Shown: positions 28,001 through 36,097 of the stretch, in pieces | Position numbering within the stretch: position 1 is the first letter of the stretch | Layout: every line of letters begins with the position of its first letter | NCBI GenBank assembly: GCA_050008575.1 | Contig: JBEKMJ010000012.1 | Span: forward strand, 1-64,000 | Direction of reading: 5' to 3' | DNA from: Bog-159 sp050008575 | GTDB taxonomy: Bacteria; Acidobacteriota; Terriglobia; Bryobacterales; Bryobacteraceae | Length of the DNA stretch: 64,000 bases | Made by a program: the position numbers and the translations under genes | The notes under the pieces: generated by a model | What the model was told of the DNA's origin: nothing | Databases searched by the model: none | What the model saw: only the letters and a program-made list of their open reading frames with translations

Positions 28001-28678
28001 ACTGTGCCCGACGTCGAAGCTATCGCCGAGTCCGAACGTCTCTACGATGAAGTGCGGGCGCGCATCGAGGCGCTGGGACCGGTGAACGCGCAGGCCATGG
28101 AAGAATTCCAGGAAGCCTCGCAGCGCCAGGAGTTCCTGAGCGTGCAGCGTCAGGATTTGCTGGATTCCATCCGCGATACGGAGAAGGCCATCGCGGACAT
28201 CGACATCGTCTCGCGCCAGAAATTTGCGGAAGCCTTCGAGCGCATCAACGAAAATTTCCGCGAAGCGTTCCAGACGCTGTTCGGCGGCGGCATCGGCGAG
28301 ATGCGTCTGACCGACGAAACCAACCTGGCCGATTCCGGCATCGACATCGTGGCGTCGCCTCCGGGCAAGAAGCTGCAAAACGTGCTGTTGCTGTCCGGCG
28401 GCGAGAAGGCGCTCGCGGCGGTGGCCCTGCTGATGGCCATCTTCCGCTATCAGCCCAGCCCCTTCTGCATCCTGGACGAAGTCGACGCGCCGCTCGACGA
28501 AGCCAACATCGAAAGGCTCACGCGGCTGCTGCGCGAAATGTCCACCGGAACCCAGTTCATCGTCATCACGCATTCCAAGAAGACCATGGAGGCGGCATCG
28601 GCCATGTACGGCGTGACCATGCAGGAGCCGGGCGTCTCGAAGCTGGTGTCGGTGAAGTTCCAGCACGCCGCGGCCTAA
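25025..28678 (+). CDS. smc: Chromosome segregation ATPase SMC
   Basis: 1217 residues, TTG start with GAGGT 8 bases upstream. N-terminal MLKLKRVELQGFKSFCDRTEL and Walker A GPNGCGKSN (about 33-41) are diagnostic. Long coiled coils run from about 170 to 490 and 680 to 1010, split by the hinge domain (about 530-650, DLRPQGVLADFVEVDPQFEKP region). The C-terminal head has signature LLLSGGEKALAAVALL and Walker B FCILDEVDAPLD. SMC dimerises through the hinge and, with ScpA/ScpB, loads onto DNA to organise and separate chromosomes. Length is normal. An insertion near residues 85-110 (EAHDAAASVAGTNSHGP) is a family variation. Confidence 0.97.
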   Translation: MLKLKRVELQGFKSFCDRTELRFNGGGIAAVVGPNGCGKSNLSDAISWVLGEQSAKSLRGARMEDVIFAGTRDRKPLGLAAVTMTLVDPMLYQEAHDAAASVAGTNSHGPIPITAHQGKNGEITITRRLFRSGESEYLINGHAARLRDIQDIFMGTGLGPESYAIIEQGRIGQILSSKPQDRRSVIEEAAGITKYKTRKRLAEAKLESAKQNLARVFDILEEVTRQVNSLKRQAAKARRYGELKTEMDARLRVALSGKFRMLEREAAKAALDLNLASADLRGLSEQVAAKELAHTELQGQSYRTEQHLTEQRRELAECKVETERARGKLESQVKESGAIEQRIVQAERESQELELRLGRIGADLDAHQQQVAALDRQIGESRERMLEKNRLREELQATVREREQAIEQSRTAVLRLLGEVSTLRNQLAQMNEYLAGIERETARVEKEEQSSAAELERLGTARHALSETMAQRQLELESVAGERHRTEEDLNVRRRDAVEARGSIDQLRTECSKLKARKESLEEVLAHRSYTTESVKRLFAALEKGKAQDLRPQGVLADFVEVDPQFEKPAEEFLHDELEYVVVENWAQADRGLDFLRAELDGRATFLVHPEKNGNGHGHLPEPAIGPETGILSRLSDSLRLTNGLTDRAATLLPRVSLCFLAEDRASAQRLATSYPHLYFLTTDGLCYHGHTVTGGKKTASGPLAMKREARELAVVLSGKQKALDEQVARLEDLDREIAILAAELERLRGVQQAREKDRVALEHEMRKLADDTNRANSRLSVARLELDRLKRDAERSQEQRARNQQAVAEKEELREQREQQLEDQRQFLEKLEIEAAALGEDHSALRAELAGLEERHRAERAAMGRLEAQHKEGTARLSQIASEIERLGVHRAGLLADNIELDRKLALLTEQALQTEAVVNQLAAEEARMRETLAATEDELKQLRVKVEEAHTNRSQIEVDLVRRQAELKYLDETSRKELNCAVEELAAGDETVPDVEAIAESERLYDEVRARIEALGPVNAQAMEEFQEASQRQEFLSVQRQDLLDSIRDTEKAIADIDIVSRQKFAEAFERINENFREAFQTLFGGGIGEMRLTDETNLADSGIDIVASPPGKKLQNVLLLSGGEKALAAVALLMAIFRYQPSPFCILDEVDAPLDEANIERLTRLLREMSTGTQFIVITHSKKTMEAASAMYGVTMQEPGVSKLVSVKFQHAAA

Positions 28679-28714
28679 GTAGGGCGGCGCCATGCGCCGC
28701 CGGGAGATCGATCG

Positions 28715-29233
28715 GTGCCAATGACTCCATTCATGGAAAAATTCCCCGAGCTGGGAAGGCGTGAAACCAGGTCCCTCCTGGTAACGCCTGGGAACGATCT
28801 CCCGGCCGGGGAGTATGGGTACATCGAGTTTTATTGCGACGAGCCCGGCTGTGACTGCCGGCGGGTAACCATCTGTGTGATGCGGCCGGACACAGGGTGG
28901 AGCAAGATCTGGGCCACCATCAGCTACGGCTGGGAGAGTCCGGATTTCTACCAGAAATGGAGCGCCGCCAGCGATCCCATTGAGATGCAGGGGCCGTGCC
29001 TCGATTCCCTCAACGCACAAACCGCGTGTTCGTCCGTCCTCCTGGACCTGTTTCGAATCGTTCTTCAGTCGCCGGATTACGTCGAGCGGCTCAAACGGCA
29101 TTACCGGATGTTTCGGGATTCGTTAGAGCTAGAGCAACGGGATGGGCGGCCGCGCAGCCCCAAAACCAATCGGCCCGAAAATAAGCGGAGGCGGCTCCGC
29201 GACCCGAGGCGTCGCCGCCAGTATGCTCGCTGA
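28715..29233 (+). CDS. Conserved hypothetical protein with Cys-rich motif
   Basis: 172 residues from GTG 28715, 8 bases after GGGAG; ATG 28721 is the alternative. The centre reads GYIEFYCDEPGCDCRRVTICV, a C-x5-C-x-C cluster that could bind metal, followed by WSKIWATISYGWESPDFYQKW. The last 25 residues are Arg/Pro-rich. I do not recognise a characterised family; similar sequences occur as hypothetical proteins in other acidobacteria as far as I recall. It stands alone after smc, from which it is separated by a GGCGGCGCCATGCGCCGCC palindrome. Confidence 0.7.
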   Translation: MPMTPFMEKFPELGRRETRSLLVTPGNDLPAGEYGYIEFYCDEPGCDCRRVTICVMRPDTGWSKIWATISYGWESPDFYQKWSAASDPIEMQGPCLDSLNAQTACSSVLLDLFRIVLQSPDYVERLKRHYRMFRDSLELEQRDGRPRSPKTNRPENKRRRLRDPRRRRQYAR

Positions 29234-29309
29234 ACCAGTGCGGCTCGAGCAATTGCTCGTCCCCACCGGGCTACCGAGGCCGCTTCACGACGGCGTTCCG
29301 GCTCGCTGA

Positions 29310-29965
29310 TCACTTCACGCGGAAGGACACGTTACTCGTAAGCGTGCCGTCCGGTGTGACCACTTGGACCTTGCCAGTCTTCGCGCCCGCCGGCACGGTG
29401 GCCGAGATTTGCGACGACGAAACGACCGTAAAGGCGGCCGGTGTGCCATCGAAGGTGACGCTCGTCGCATCCGTCAGACTCGTCCCGAAGGATTTTGATC
29501 GTCTTTCCCGCTTTGTCGAAGGTGGGCAGGGTCGTTATGAATGGGCCGAGACCCACGTTGAGGCGGAAGACTGTGCCCATGTCGCGGGCCCCGCCACCGG
29601 CAGTCGTCCTATACAAGTTGCCGTCCGTGTCCTGGATCAGCGCGCCTTGCGGGTAGGCACCATCGGGTCCGCTGAAGCTGTGGAGGACGGTTATCAAGGA
29701 TCCCTTCGTACTGATCTTGAATACAGTGCCGTCCCCGCAAAGACCGCCCCCAACGGCTACCCCATAGAGGTTCCCGTTGGTGGCTTGGACTACGCCGCCG
29801 ATGGGCCAACTGCCGTCGGTCGAGTTGAGGAAACTGTGCAAGATTGTCACAGTGTCGGTTGGGTCGGTTCCGCCGTCGGCAGTTGTCCCATAGAAGTTAC
29901 CGTCTGTGCCCTGGATCAGTGTGCCGTATGGCGTGGCACCGTCGGAGTCGGGCCTGTTCGAACGA
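29310..29965 (-). pseudogene. GloVer-repeat protein remnant with IPT-like end
   Basis: On the minus strand from about 29965: repeats of the form LIQGTDGNFYGTTADGG, VVQATNGNLYGVAVGGG, GTVFKISTKGSLITVLHSF, ending FRLNVGLGPFITTLPTFDKAGKTIKIL. A frameshift near 29490 moves the IPT/TIG-like tail into another frame, which ends at a stop at 29310. The 5' half including the signal peptide is missing. It is a truncated relative of the intact gene at 38445-39827. Confidence 0.75.
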
Positions 29966-30137
29966 AGCTATGCCCCGCTGACCTGCGGTCTTCTGGCGCC
30001 CTTCTCACCCGACAAAAAGCTCGCTGCCAAAAAACGATCGCAGCCGACCGCCTCTATGCGTGCGTCACTCACGATCTCGGCGAACTCTTACGGGCGGTAG
30101 GGCTAAAGGTCGCCGCCTGATCCGGCATAACGGGCTA
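29966..30137. other. Spacer with no recognisable gene
   Basis: Frames are open on the plus strand but resemble nothing I know, and they join the GloVer relic to the hemoglobin gene. No promoter stands out. Confidence 0.4.
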
Positions 30138-30998
30138 ATGGCCGTACTAGCGGCCATTACCGTGTCCGGCCTGGCAGCCGCGGAACCGCACCAAAGTCTG
30201 TATCAGCGGCTCGGCGGCATGCCCGCTATCCGCGCGGTCGTGAACGATCTGGTAAGCCGGATTCTGGCGGACGAGCGCGTCAACAAGTGGTTTGCGCACG
30301 CCGCTTCCGATCCCGCGAATACCGCGGCGTACAAACAAAAGCTCGCCGATTTCCTGTGCCAGGGCACGGGCGGACCCTGCCGTTACACGGGCGCCGATAT
30401 GGTAACGGCGCACAAAGGACGGGGCGTCACCAACGATGCATTCAACGCCGTGGTGGAGGACCTGGTAGCCACGCTCGATCAGCTCAAGGTGCCCGAGAAG
30501 GAGCAAGCCGATTTGCTCGGAATTCTCACATTTCTACCCAGGCTTGACAAGCGTCGCGTCGCCGGTTGCTTACCGCCGCCGTTTCCGCCTACAATAAGCG
30601 GCAGCCATGGAACAACACGTAAAGATACTCGGCGTCCTCCACATTGTTTTCGGCTCCCTGGGATTATTGCTCGCACTGGGCCTATTAGTGCTTTTCGGCG
30701 GCATCGCGGGGCTGATCGGCGCGTCCGACTATTCGGGCGACGCGCACATTTCAATCCCCATATTGGGCGGTATCGGCGCCTTTGTGTTCTTCGTCCTACT
30801 GGTGCTTTCCCTCCCCGGCCTGATCGCCGGAATCGGACTGCTGCAATTCCGCTCATGGGCGCGCATCTTGACGATCGTGATCTCCGTGCTGGATCTGATC
30901 CACGTGCCCGTCGGGACCGCGCTGGGCATCTATGGGCTTTGGGTGCTGCTCTCGCAAGGCTCGGAGCGCCTCTTCCGGACCACCTGACGGCAACTTGA
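30138..30998 (+). CDS. Group-1 truncated hemoglobin with signal peptide and read-through C-terminus
   Basis: From ATG 30138, MAVLAAITVSGLAAAEPHQ is a probable signal peptide. It is followed by a complete trHbN fold: LYQRLGGMPAIRAVVNDLV (B/C helices), KWFAHAASDPANTAAYKQKLADFLCQGTGGP, the proximal-His region DMVTAHKGRGVTNDAF, and DLVATLDQLKVPEKEQADLLGIL. The globin should end near residue 135 (about 30545). Instead the frame stays open to 30998, adding ~150 Arg/Pro-rich residues that overlap the next gene in another frame. The tail is probably the result of a lost stop codon; whether a tailed protein is made is uncertain. Role: oxygen or NO binding in the periplasm (inferred). Confidence 0.75.
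   Translation: MAVLAAITVSGLAAAEPHQSLYQRLGGMPAIRAVVNDLVSRILADERVNKWFAHAASDPANTAAYKQKLADFLCQGTGGPCRYTGADMVTAHKGRGVTNDAFNAVVEDLVATLDQLKVPEKEQADLLGILTFLPRLDKRRVAGCLPPPFPPTISGSHGTTRKDTRRPPHCFRLPGIIARTGPISAFRRHRGADRRVRLFGRRAHFNPHIGRYRRLCVLRPTGAFPPRPDRRNRTAAIPLMGAHLDDRDLRAGSDPRARRDRAGHLWALGAALARLGAPLPDHLTAT
30566..30595 (+). promoter_or_regulatory. Possible promoter for the 30607 gene
   Basis: TTGCTT (30566-30571), 18-bp spacer, TACAAT (30590-30595), with the ATG at 30607, implying a very short leader. A similar TACAAT close to an ATG occurs before the gene at 58289. Confidence 0.35.
30607..30987 (+). CDS. Small membrane protein, four transmembrane helices
   Basis: 126 residues. Hydrophobic segments at about 5-35, 48-78, 82-100 and 100-120 (LGVLHIVFGSLGLLLALGLLVLF; ILGGIGAFVFFVLLVLSLPGLIAGIGLLQ; ILTIVISVLDLIHVPVGTALGIYGLWVLL). 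This resembles small DUF-type integral membrane proteins common in acidobacteria. No enzymatic motif. It is read in a different frame from the hemoglobin tail on the same strand, which argues that this frame is the real gene here. Confidence 0.7.
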   Translation: MEQHVKILGVLHIVFGSLGLLLALGLLVLFGGIAGLIGASDYSGDAHISIPILGGIGAFVFFVLLVLSLPGLIAGIGLLQFRSWARILTIVISVLDLIHVPVGTALGIYGLWVLLSQGSERLFRTT

Positions 30999-31032
30999 GT
31001 TGACAGCGCAACCTCGCGCGTGCGACACTGGC

Positions 31033-31045
31033 ATAGTTTAACTAT
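31033..31045. promoter_or_regulatory. Candidate PadR operator overlapping the start codon
   Basis: ATAGTT-T-AACTAT is a perfect 6+1+6 palindrome whose right end covers the padR ATG (31044). A TTGACA lies at 31000-31005, with GACACT 18 bp later as a weak -10. The site is well placed for autorepression. Confidence 0.5.
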
Positions 31046-31385
31046 GTCAGAGCAAACCAGACGCGACGAGATCCCGCCCGGCACCCTTTACATGCTCATC
31101 CTAAAGATGCTGGCCCGCCACGGCCAGCTTCACGGATACGAGATCGCCAATGCGATTCAGGAAGTCTCCGGCGATGTGCTGCAGGTGGAAGAGGGTTCAC
31201 TCTATCCGGCCCTGCAGCGCATGCTGCTGAAGGGCTGGGTAACGGCGGAATGGGGTGTGACGGCGGGCAACCGGCGCGCGCGCTATTACCGCCTCACACC
31301 GGTGGGCCGCAAGCGGCTTCTGGACGAGGTCGACCAATACCAGCGGGTAAACGTGGCAATTCACAAGATCCTGCAGACAGTCTGA
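31044..31385 (+). CDS. PadR-family transcriptional regulator
   Basis: 113 residues. The PadR winged helix is clear: GTLYMLILKMLARHGQLHGYEIANAI, then VEEGSLYPALQRMLLKGWVTAEW and RRARYYRLTPVGRKRL. The short C-terminal helix (LLDEVDQYQRVNVAIHKIL) is that of the small PadR-s2 subfamily, used for dimerisation. In acidobacteria such genes usually precede an ABC permease gene; here the neighbour is a decayed locus. It is probably self-regulated through the palindrome at its start codon. Confidence 0.92.
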   Translation: MSEQTRRDEIPPGTLYMLILKMLARHGQLHGYEIANAIQEVSGDVLQVEEGSLYPALQRMLLKGWVTAEWGVTAGNRRARYYRLTPVGRKRLLDEVDQYQRVNVAIHKILQTV

Positions 31386-31489
31386 GGCGACGGCGCGACG
31401 GCCAGCAGGGCGACGACGATAAGAGCGGCGATATGACGCATGCGGTATTCCTTTTTGTCTTTCAAAATCCTGACGACAATCCGTGAAGC

Positions 31490-31790
31490 CGCGGAGCCAA
31501 ACTACTCCGAACTTGTGCCGGCCGGCCGGAGCGACGGACGCGCCCCCGGCTGGGACTTCGACGTGCAGTTCTGGCAAGCGCTCGGCCCAGGCCGAATCCT
31601 GGAGGCAGGCTGGGATCTGGTCGTTACGGTGGCTCCGGCCAAAGGCATCCATCAAGATCGGCTCCGATCACAGAGATCTGTTGAGCATTTTCAACGCGGC
31701 GGGCGTGCGATACCCGATCGTAGGCGGATACGCCGTGGCGATCCACACGGAGCCGCGCTACATGAAAGCAAATCGGCCGAAACCTCCGCT
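31490..31790 (+). pseudogene. Remnants of a small ORF and a nucleotidyltransferase
   Basis: In one frame, WDFDVQFWQALGPGRILEAG, AWD-like WDLVVTVAPAKGI and LRSQRSVEHFQRG resemble a short protein often encoded just before MNT-type nucleotidyltransferases. In an overlapping frame, HRDLLSIFNAAGVRYPIVGG then YAVAIHTEPRYMK is the N-terminus of such a nucleotidyltransferase, cut off before its catalytic Asp pair. Identification is tentative. Confidence 0.4.
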
Positions 31791-31874
31791 GCCTCGCCGT
31801 GTTTGAAGAAGGGTTAACGGCATAGCCGCGAACCATCCCGATAGTGACGCGCGCGGCGGAACAGGAGTGGAGAA

Positions 31875-33368
31875 ATGCGCTTTTCGGCCAGTCTATTGTT
31901 TGGCCTCGCGATCTGCAGTGCGCAGCCGGTTTTAGCGCAGCACATTGCCATCGTCACCTACCCGGTCAGTGGCGGCGCTTACGGAATCGCCCCCGGCTCG
32001 GACGGCGCCCTCTGGTTCACCGAGCCTTACAACAACCACATCGGCCGCATCACCACCGCCGGAATCGTCACTCACTTCCAGGTGCCGACGCCGGAGAGCT
32101 TTGTCCAGGGCATCACGGCCGGTCCTGACGGCGCGCTGTGGTTCACCGAATATGTAGCCCGCAAAATCGGGCGCATTACCACCGGCGGAACGATTACGGA
32201 GTTTTCGATCGCGACTCCCGAAGCCGACCCGTTGGATATTGCGGCCGGATCCGACGGCGCGCTGTGGTTTACTCAGAACTGCCTTTACACTGTGGTCGGA
32301 TGCAACGTCGCATATATCGGTAGAATCACGACCGACGGCGCAATCACGGAGTATAACGCGTCCGCCGCTTTCCAGCCTTGGGGCATCGCCGCCGGGCCGG
32401 ATGGCGCCCTGTGGTTTGCCGACCTGTTTGGCCGTTCGATCGGCCGCATCGCCACAGGCGGCGCCATGACGCTATATCCCGTGAACAACTACAATACCGA
32501 CGGCATCACGATGGGACCGGACGGCGCACTGTGGTTCACCCAGCTCGATGGGAACACGATCGGTCGCATCACCACCGCGGGAGCCATTACCACTTACCCG
32601 CTGCCTGGCGCCCAAAACGGTTGTCCGGCGGGGATCACTACCGGACCCGACGGAGCGCTGTGGTTTGTGGAACAATGTGCCAACAAATTAGGACGCATCA
32701 CCACTTCCGGGGATATCAGCATCTTTCCATTGCCCACCCCGAAAGGCGACCCGGTCGGGATCACCCTGGGGCCGGATGGCTCCCTGTGGTACACGGCGAA
32801 CCGGGCTGACCAGGTGGGACAAGTCGTTTTCGTGAACGCGGCATTGTCCGCCGCTCCTGAACAAGGCTACTACCACTCGCTTCTGACGTTCACGGGCAGC
32901 GGGTTCGCCCCCGGTGAGACCGTGCAAATCTACAGCAAGGGCGTGGGCTCCGACATCCTGGCGTCTGCCCAGGCGGACTCAAACGGCAACGTCAACACGA
33001 CTGCCCACGCGCCGCAGTCTCCGTACGGCCCCCGCGCATTTCTGGCCAAGGGCGCGGCCAGCGGGAGCCTTGCGGCCGCCAGTTTCTCGATGCAGCCGGG
33101 CATGGCTATCCAGCCCGGCTCCGGCGCTGCCGGCAGCAGCCTGACCGCGACCGCCTATGGATTCGGCACCGAGGAGTCTGTGCAGTTTTACTGGGACAAG
33201 CCGAACGTTTTTCTGGGCTCCGCGAAGGCGGATATCAATGGAACGCTTGCGGGCGGCGCCGCGCCTTCGCTCACCGTGCCCGCCGGAGCGCAGCCCGGGG
33301 TCAATCACCTTTACGCCTTGGGCCAATTGTACGGGGAAAAGGCTACTGTGTCCTTCACTGTGCGTTGA
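31875..33368 (+). CDS. Secreted Vgb-like beta-propeller protein with Ig-like tail
   Basis: 497 residues, GGAG ribosome site 8 bases upstream of ATG. A signal peptide (FSASLLFGLAICSAQPVLAQ) is followed by about seven blades with the repeating GPDGALWFTE...IGRITTxGxITEF pattern of virginiamycin B lyase / streptogramin lyase propellers. Residues ~320-497 form two Ig/IPT-like modules (LLTFTGSGFAPGETVQIY; SSLTATAYGFGTEESVQFYW). Lyase activity should not be assumed; these repeats are used broadly in secreted acidobacterial proteins. Paralogue of the gene at 58289. Confidence 0.88.
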   Translation: MRFSASLLFGLAICSAQPVLAQHIAIVTYPVSGGAYGIAPGSDGALWFTEPYNNHIGRITTAGIVTHFQVPTPESFVQGITAGPDGALWFTEYVARKIGRITTGGTITEFSIATPEADPLDIAAGSDGALWFTQNCLYTVVGCNVAYIGRITTDGAITEYNASAAFQPWGIAAGPDGALWFADLFGRSIGRIATGGAMTLYPVNNYNTDGITMGPDGALWFTQLDGNTIGRITTAGAITTYPLPGAQNGCPAGITTGPDGALWFVEQCANKLGRITTSGDISIFPLPTPKGDPVGITLGPDGSLWYTANRADQVGQVVFVNAALSAAPEQGYYHSLLTFTGSGFAPGETVQIYSKGVGSDILASAQADSNGNVNTTAHAPQSPYGPRAFLAKGAASGSLAAASFSMQPGMAIQPGSGAAGSSLTATAYGFGTEESVQFYWDKPNVFLGSAKADINGTLAGGAAPSLTVPAGAQPGVNHLYALGQLYGEKATVSFTVR

Positions 33369-33508
33369 CCAGACTCCGGCCGGCCCCGTGGAGCGGCGTC
33401 CCGCCAGTCGCGCACCGAATTCCGTGAGCCGGGTTGCTTTTAGCGCGGGAATCGTCTATCCTCTAAGCCAACCGCACTCAATGAGTTCGGAGAAACGGAG
33501 ATTGAACA

Positions 33509-34081
33509 ATGAGACGATATACGATGCTGGTGCTGCTTGCTTCTGTGCTCGCGTGGAGCGCATCCGCGCAGGACGCCACTACCCCAATCACGATTCTGAA
33601 CCCGCAATTCAATGTGGACACGCTGGGGTGTTCGCCGGGGTCCAATTGCAATTCCTTTCCCATCACCGGCTGGATCGTCGGTCCCGCGACCGGTCTTTTG
33701 AAGGCGTCCGCCGTGCAATATCCAGGCACGCCCGCGGACGGAATCTATGTCGCATACATCGGCGGCCCGAGTGTCACGGGATCTATTTTCCAAACCCTGG
33801 GAGTCACTGTTGGGGCGAATGTTACATACACCCTTACAGTGAGGGTGGGGGCGCGCGCGGATGAAGTTTTCACCGGTTACTATGCGGCGCTAGGGGCTGG
33901 AAACGCGACGCTGGCTTCCGGCGACGCCGCGATTCCCTTGGGCGGCAAGTTCGTAAACGATGTGATCGTATACGATTCCGGCTCTAGCCCCGCTCAATTG
34001 GGCCAACCTTTACAGATTTTGATAAAGAGCGTGGGCACTGGTCAAGTTAATATCTCCAATGTCACTCTGACCGCGAAGTAA
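33509..34081 (+). CDS. Secreted protein of unknown function
   Basis: 190 residues with a signal peptide (RRYTMLVLLASVLAWSASAQ) after GGAG. The mature part is beta-rich: ITILNPQFNVDTLGCSPGSN, ITGWIVGPATGLLKAS, GSIFQTLGVTVGANVTYTLTV, GQVNISNVTLTAK. The layout (opening N-P-x-F, a W, a TYTLTV strand, final N-V-x-L) is that of DUF642/galactose-binding-like jelly-roll proteins, so a carbohydrate-binding role is plausible. No gene partner. Confidence 0.7.
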   Translation: MRRYTMLVLLASVLAWSASAQDATTPITILNPQFNVDTLGCSPGSNCNSFPITGWIVGPATGLLKASAVQYPGTPADGIYVAYIGGPSVTGSIFQTLGVTVGANVTYTLTVRVGARADEVFTGYYAALGAGNATLASGDAAIPLGGKFVNDVIVYDSGSSPAQLGQPLQILIKSVGTGQVNISNVTLTAK

Positions 34082-34096
34082 CACTTCGGTAGTTGG

Positions 34097-34318
34097 TCTT
34101 GGAGGGCGGGCAATTCTGCCCGCAGCCGGCTCTGTAGTTTGGCCGTTTCAGTTGGGAGCCCTCGTGGCGCACGCACTCTTGCGTGCCGTGTCGGCACTCC
34201 TGCCGACACAGGCGAGCTTCGCTTGCCTTGGCCGGCTTTCAGCCGGCTCTGGCCGCCTGAAAGGCGGCTGCGGCCAAGATTGGCCGCCCTCCAAGACCTT
34301 GCCGGAAGGCCTGTCCTG
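34097..34318. repeat. Palindrome-rich spacer
   Basis: Compound palindromes GGGCGGGCAATTCTGCCCGC, GCCGGCTTTCAGCCGGC, GCCGCCTGAAAGGCGGC, GGCCAAGATTGGCC and paired GTGCCG/CGGCAC-type arms occupy most of the 220 bp between the secreted protein and the convergent phosphate transporter gene. No gene seen. Confidence 0.7.
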
Positions 34319-35920
34319 CTACCCGCCGATGTGCCGGAACAGCCAGAACAAAAAGCCCGCCAGCAAAATCGATGCGGGCAGCGTCAGCACCCAAGCCATC
34401 GCCAGGTTGCGAACCGTTCCCCATTGCAGCCCGGAATGGTTAGCGGCCATGGTCCCGGCCACGCCGGAGGAAAGCACGTGTGTGGTGCTTACCGGCATGC
34501 CGAACCAGTCCGCCGCGCCGATGGTGACCATCGCCGTAATCTCGGCCGCCGCGCCTTGCGCATAAGTCAGGTGGTCTTTCCCGATCTTAGACCCCACCGT
34601 CACCACGATGCGCTTCCAGCCCACCATGGTGCCCAGCCCCAGCGCCATGGCCACCGCCACTTTCACCCAAAGCGGGATGAACTTGGTGGCGTTGTCGATG
34701 TGCTTCTTGTAATTGCCGAGCACCGCTGCGTCGGCTGCCGAGAATTCCGGCTTTCCCGACCTCTGGATCAGCCGGAAAGCCTCGCTCACCACGTACAGAT
34801 CGTTGCGAAAGTTCGGCGTGCGGTCGGCCGGCACGTGCTTCAGCTCCTTGTAAAGGGCCATCTGGTTGCCGACGTCGTTGATCAGTGTACGCAGCGCCAG
34901 CATGGTGTTGGGATTGAACTCGCGCGTGCGGATGTATGCGGTCACATCGTCGCGCGCATCGCCAATCACCGCGTTGGGTGAAACGTAGTGCGACAGCACG
35001 CCGGCCGCCTGATTGGAAACCATCACAAATTCCTGCGACTGCCGCGCCGTCACGGCGTGGTTCAAGGCGTACGCCGTGGGCACCGTGCCAATCAGGATCA
35101 GCATGATCAGCCCCATGCCTTTCTGGCCGTCGTTCGAGCCGTGCGCGAAGCTCACGCCTGTGCAAGTCAGCACCAGCAGCGCGCGAATCCACAGCGGCGG
35201 CGGCGCGTCCCCTTCGGGCGCCTGGTACAGCCGTTTATCCGGGATCGCAAATTTCATTAGCAGCAGAAGTAGCCCGGCGCACACAAAACCCACGATGGGC
35301 GAAACCAGGAGCGTCTTGCCGATATTCGCCGCCTGTCCCCAATCCACGCCGCTGGTGCCGGTCTTGACGGCCATGAGCTGGTTGGCGATGCCCACGCCGA
35401 TAATCGAGCCGATCAGCGTGTGCGAACTGGAATTGGGCAGTCCAAAGTACCAGGTGCCCAGATTCCAGATGATCGCCGCCACCAGCAGCGCGAACACCAT
35501 GGCGAAACCGGCCCCGCTGCCAACCTGCAGAATCAACTCCACCGGCAGCAGCGAGATGATCCCGAAGGCCACCAAACCGCTGGACAGCACCACTCCCAAG
35601 AAGTTGAAGAATCCCGACCAGACCACTGCCACGTGCGGCTCGAGGGAATGCGTATAGATCACCGTAGCCACGGCGTTGGCCGTGTCGTGAAAGCCGTTCA
35701 CGAACTCGAATCCCAGCGCGGTCAGCAGCGCCACGCCCAAGAGCAGATATGCGAATGCGCTGGCCGTGCGCACTCCCGAAATATCCGAAAGCAGATTGAT
35801 GGCGGCGTATGCCACGCCGGACACCAGGATCACGGCAAAAACCAGCATGCCTAATTTGCTGGGAGACTTCTCAAGCTTCGCATGTACGGTCGCGGTTGGC
35901 GCGGGAGCCGCAGTTGCCAT
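34319..35920 (-). CDS. Inorganic phosphate transporter, PiT family
   Basis: 533 residues with about ten transmembrane helices. Both PHO-4 inverted signatures are present: FEFVNGFHDTANAVATVIYT near residue 51 and VSFAHGSNDGQKGMGLIMLI near 260, and a third GAAAEITAMVTIGAADWFGM followed by PVSTTHVLSSGVAGTM near the C-terminus. A cytosolic loop at about 300-410 is larger than in E. coli PitA. It carries Pi (as metal-phosphate) with H+ or Na+ symport. Start ATG 35920 is preceded by AAGGAG. Confidence 0.93.
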   Translation of the reverse strand: MATAAPAPTATVHAKLEKSPSKLGMLVFAVILVSGVAYAAINLLSDISGVRTASAFAYLLLGVALLTALGFEFVNGFHDTANAVATVIYTHSLEPHVAVVWSGFFNFLGVVLSSGLVAFGIISLLPVELILQVGSGAGFAMVFALLVAAIIWNLGTWYFGLPNSSSHTLIGSIIGVGIANQLMAVKTGTSGVDWGQAANIGKTLLVSPIVGFVCAGLLLLLMKFAIPDKRLYQAPEGDAPPPLWIRALLVLTCTGVSFAHGSNDGQKGMGLIMLILIGTVPTAYALNHAVTARQSQEFVMVSNQAAGVLSHYVSPNAVIGDARDDVTAYIRTREFNPNTMLALRTLINDVGNQMALYKELKHVPADRTPNFRNDLYVVSEAFRLIQRSGKPEFSAADAAVLGNYKKHIDNATKFIPLWVKVAVAMALGLGTMVGWKRIVVTVGSKIGKDHLTYAQGAAAEITAMVTIGAADWFGMPVSTTHVLSSGVAGTMAANHSGLQWGTVRNLAMAWVLTLPASILLAGFLFWLFRHIGG

Positions 35921-36017
35921 AGTACACTCCTTGGTGTGAACTTCGCAGCATACTACACGGCGGGTGCGCGGCGGATTACAAGAACGTTACAGTTAGGTTA
36001 AGGGCTTGGACCATGCC

Positions 36018-36097
36018 GCGACATTACCGAGCCGCAGCGTTACCGAGCCCCGGCGTTACCGAGCCCCGGCGTTACCGAGCCGCGACGTTACCGAGCC
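36018..36097. repeat. Five tandem 16-bp repeats
   Basis: Five consecutive 16-bp units with the conserved core GTTACCGAGCC (first unit CATTACCGAGCC) and two alternating 5' variants, GCGAC and CCGGC. A degenerate sixth unit runs to 36113. Located between the phosphate transporter start and the rhomboid stop. Confidence 0.9.

Noticed and set aside
27572..29101. 509-residue minus-strand frame
   Set aside because: Antisense shadow of smc and its neighbour in GC-rich codons.
30544..30595. TTGACA (30544) with TACAAT (30590) as one promoter
   Set aside because: The 40-bp spacing is far too long; TTGCTT at 30566 is better spaced.
31875..33368. Virginiamycin B lyase as an antibiotic-resistance gene
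   Set aside because: Propeller repeats match, but the Ig-like tail and a second paralogue point to a generic secreted protein; no resistance is claimed.
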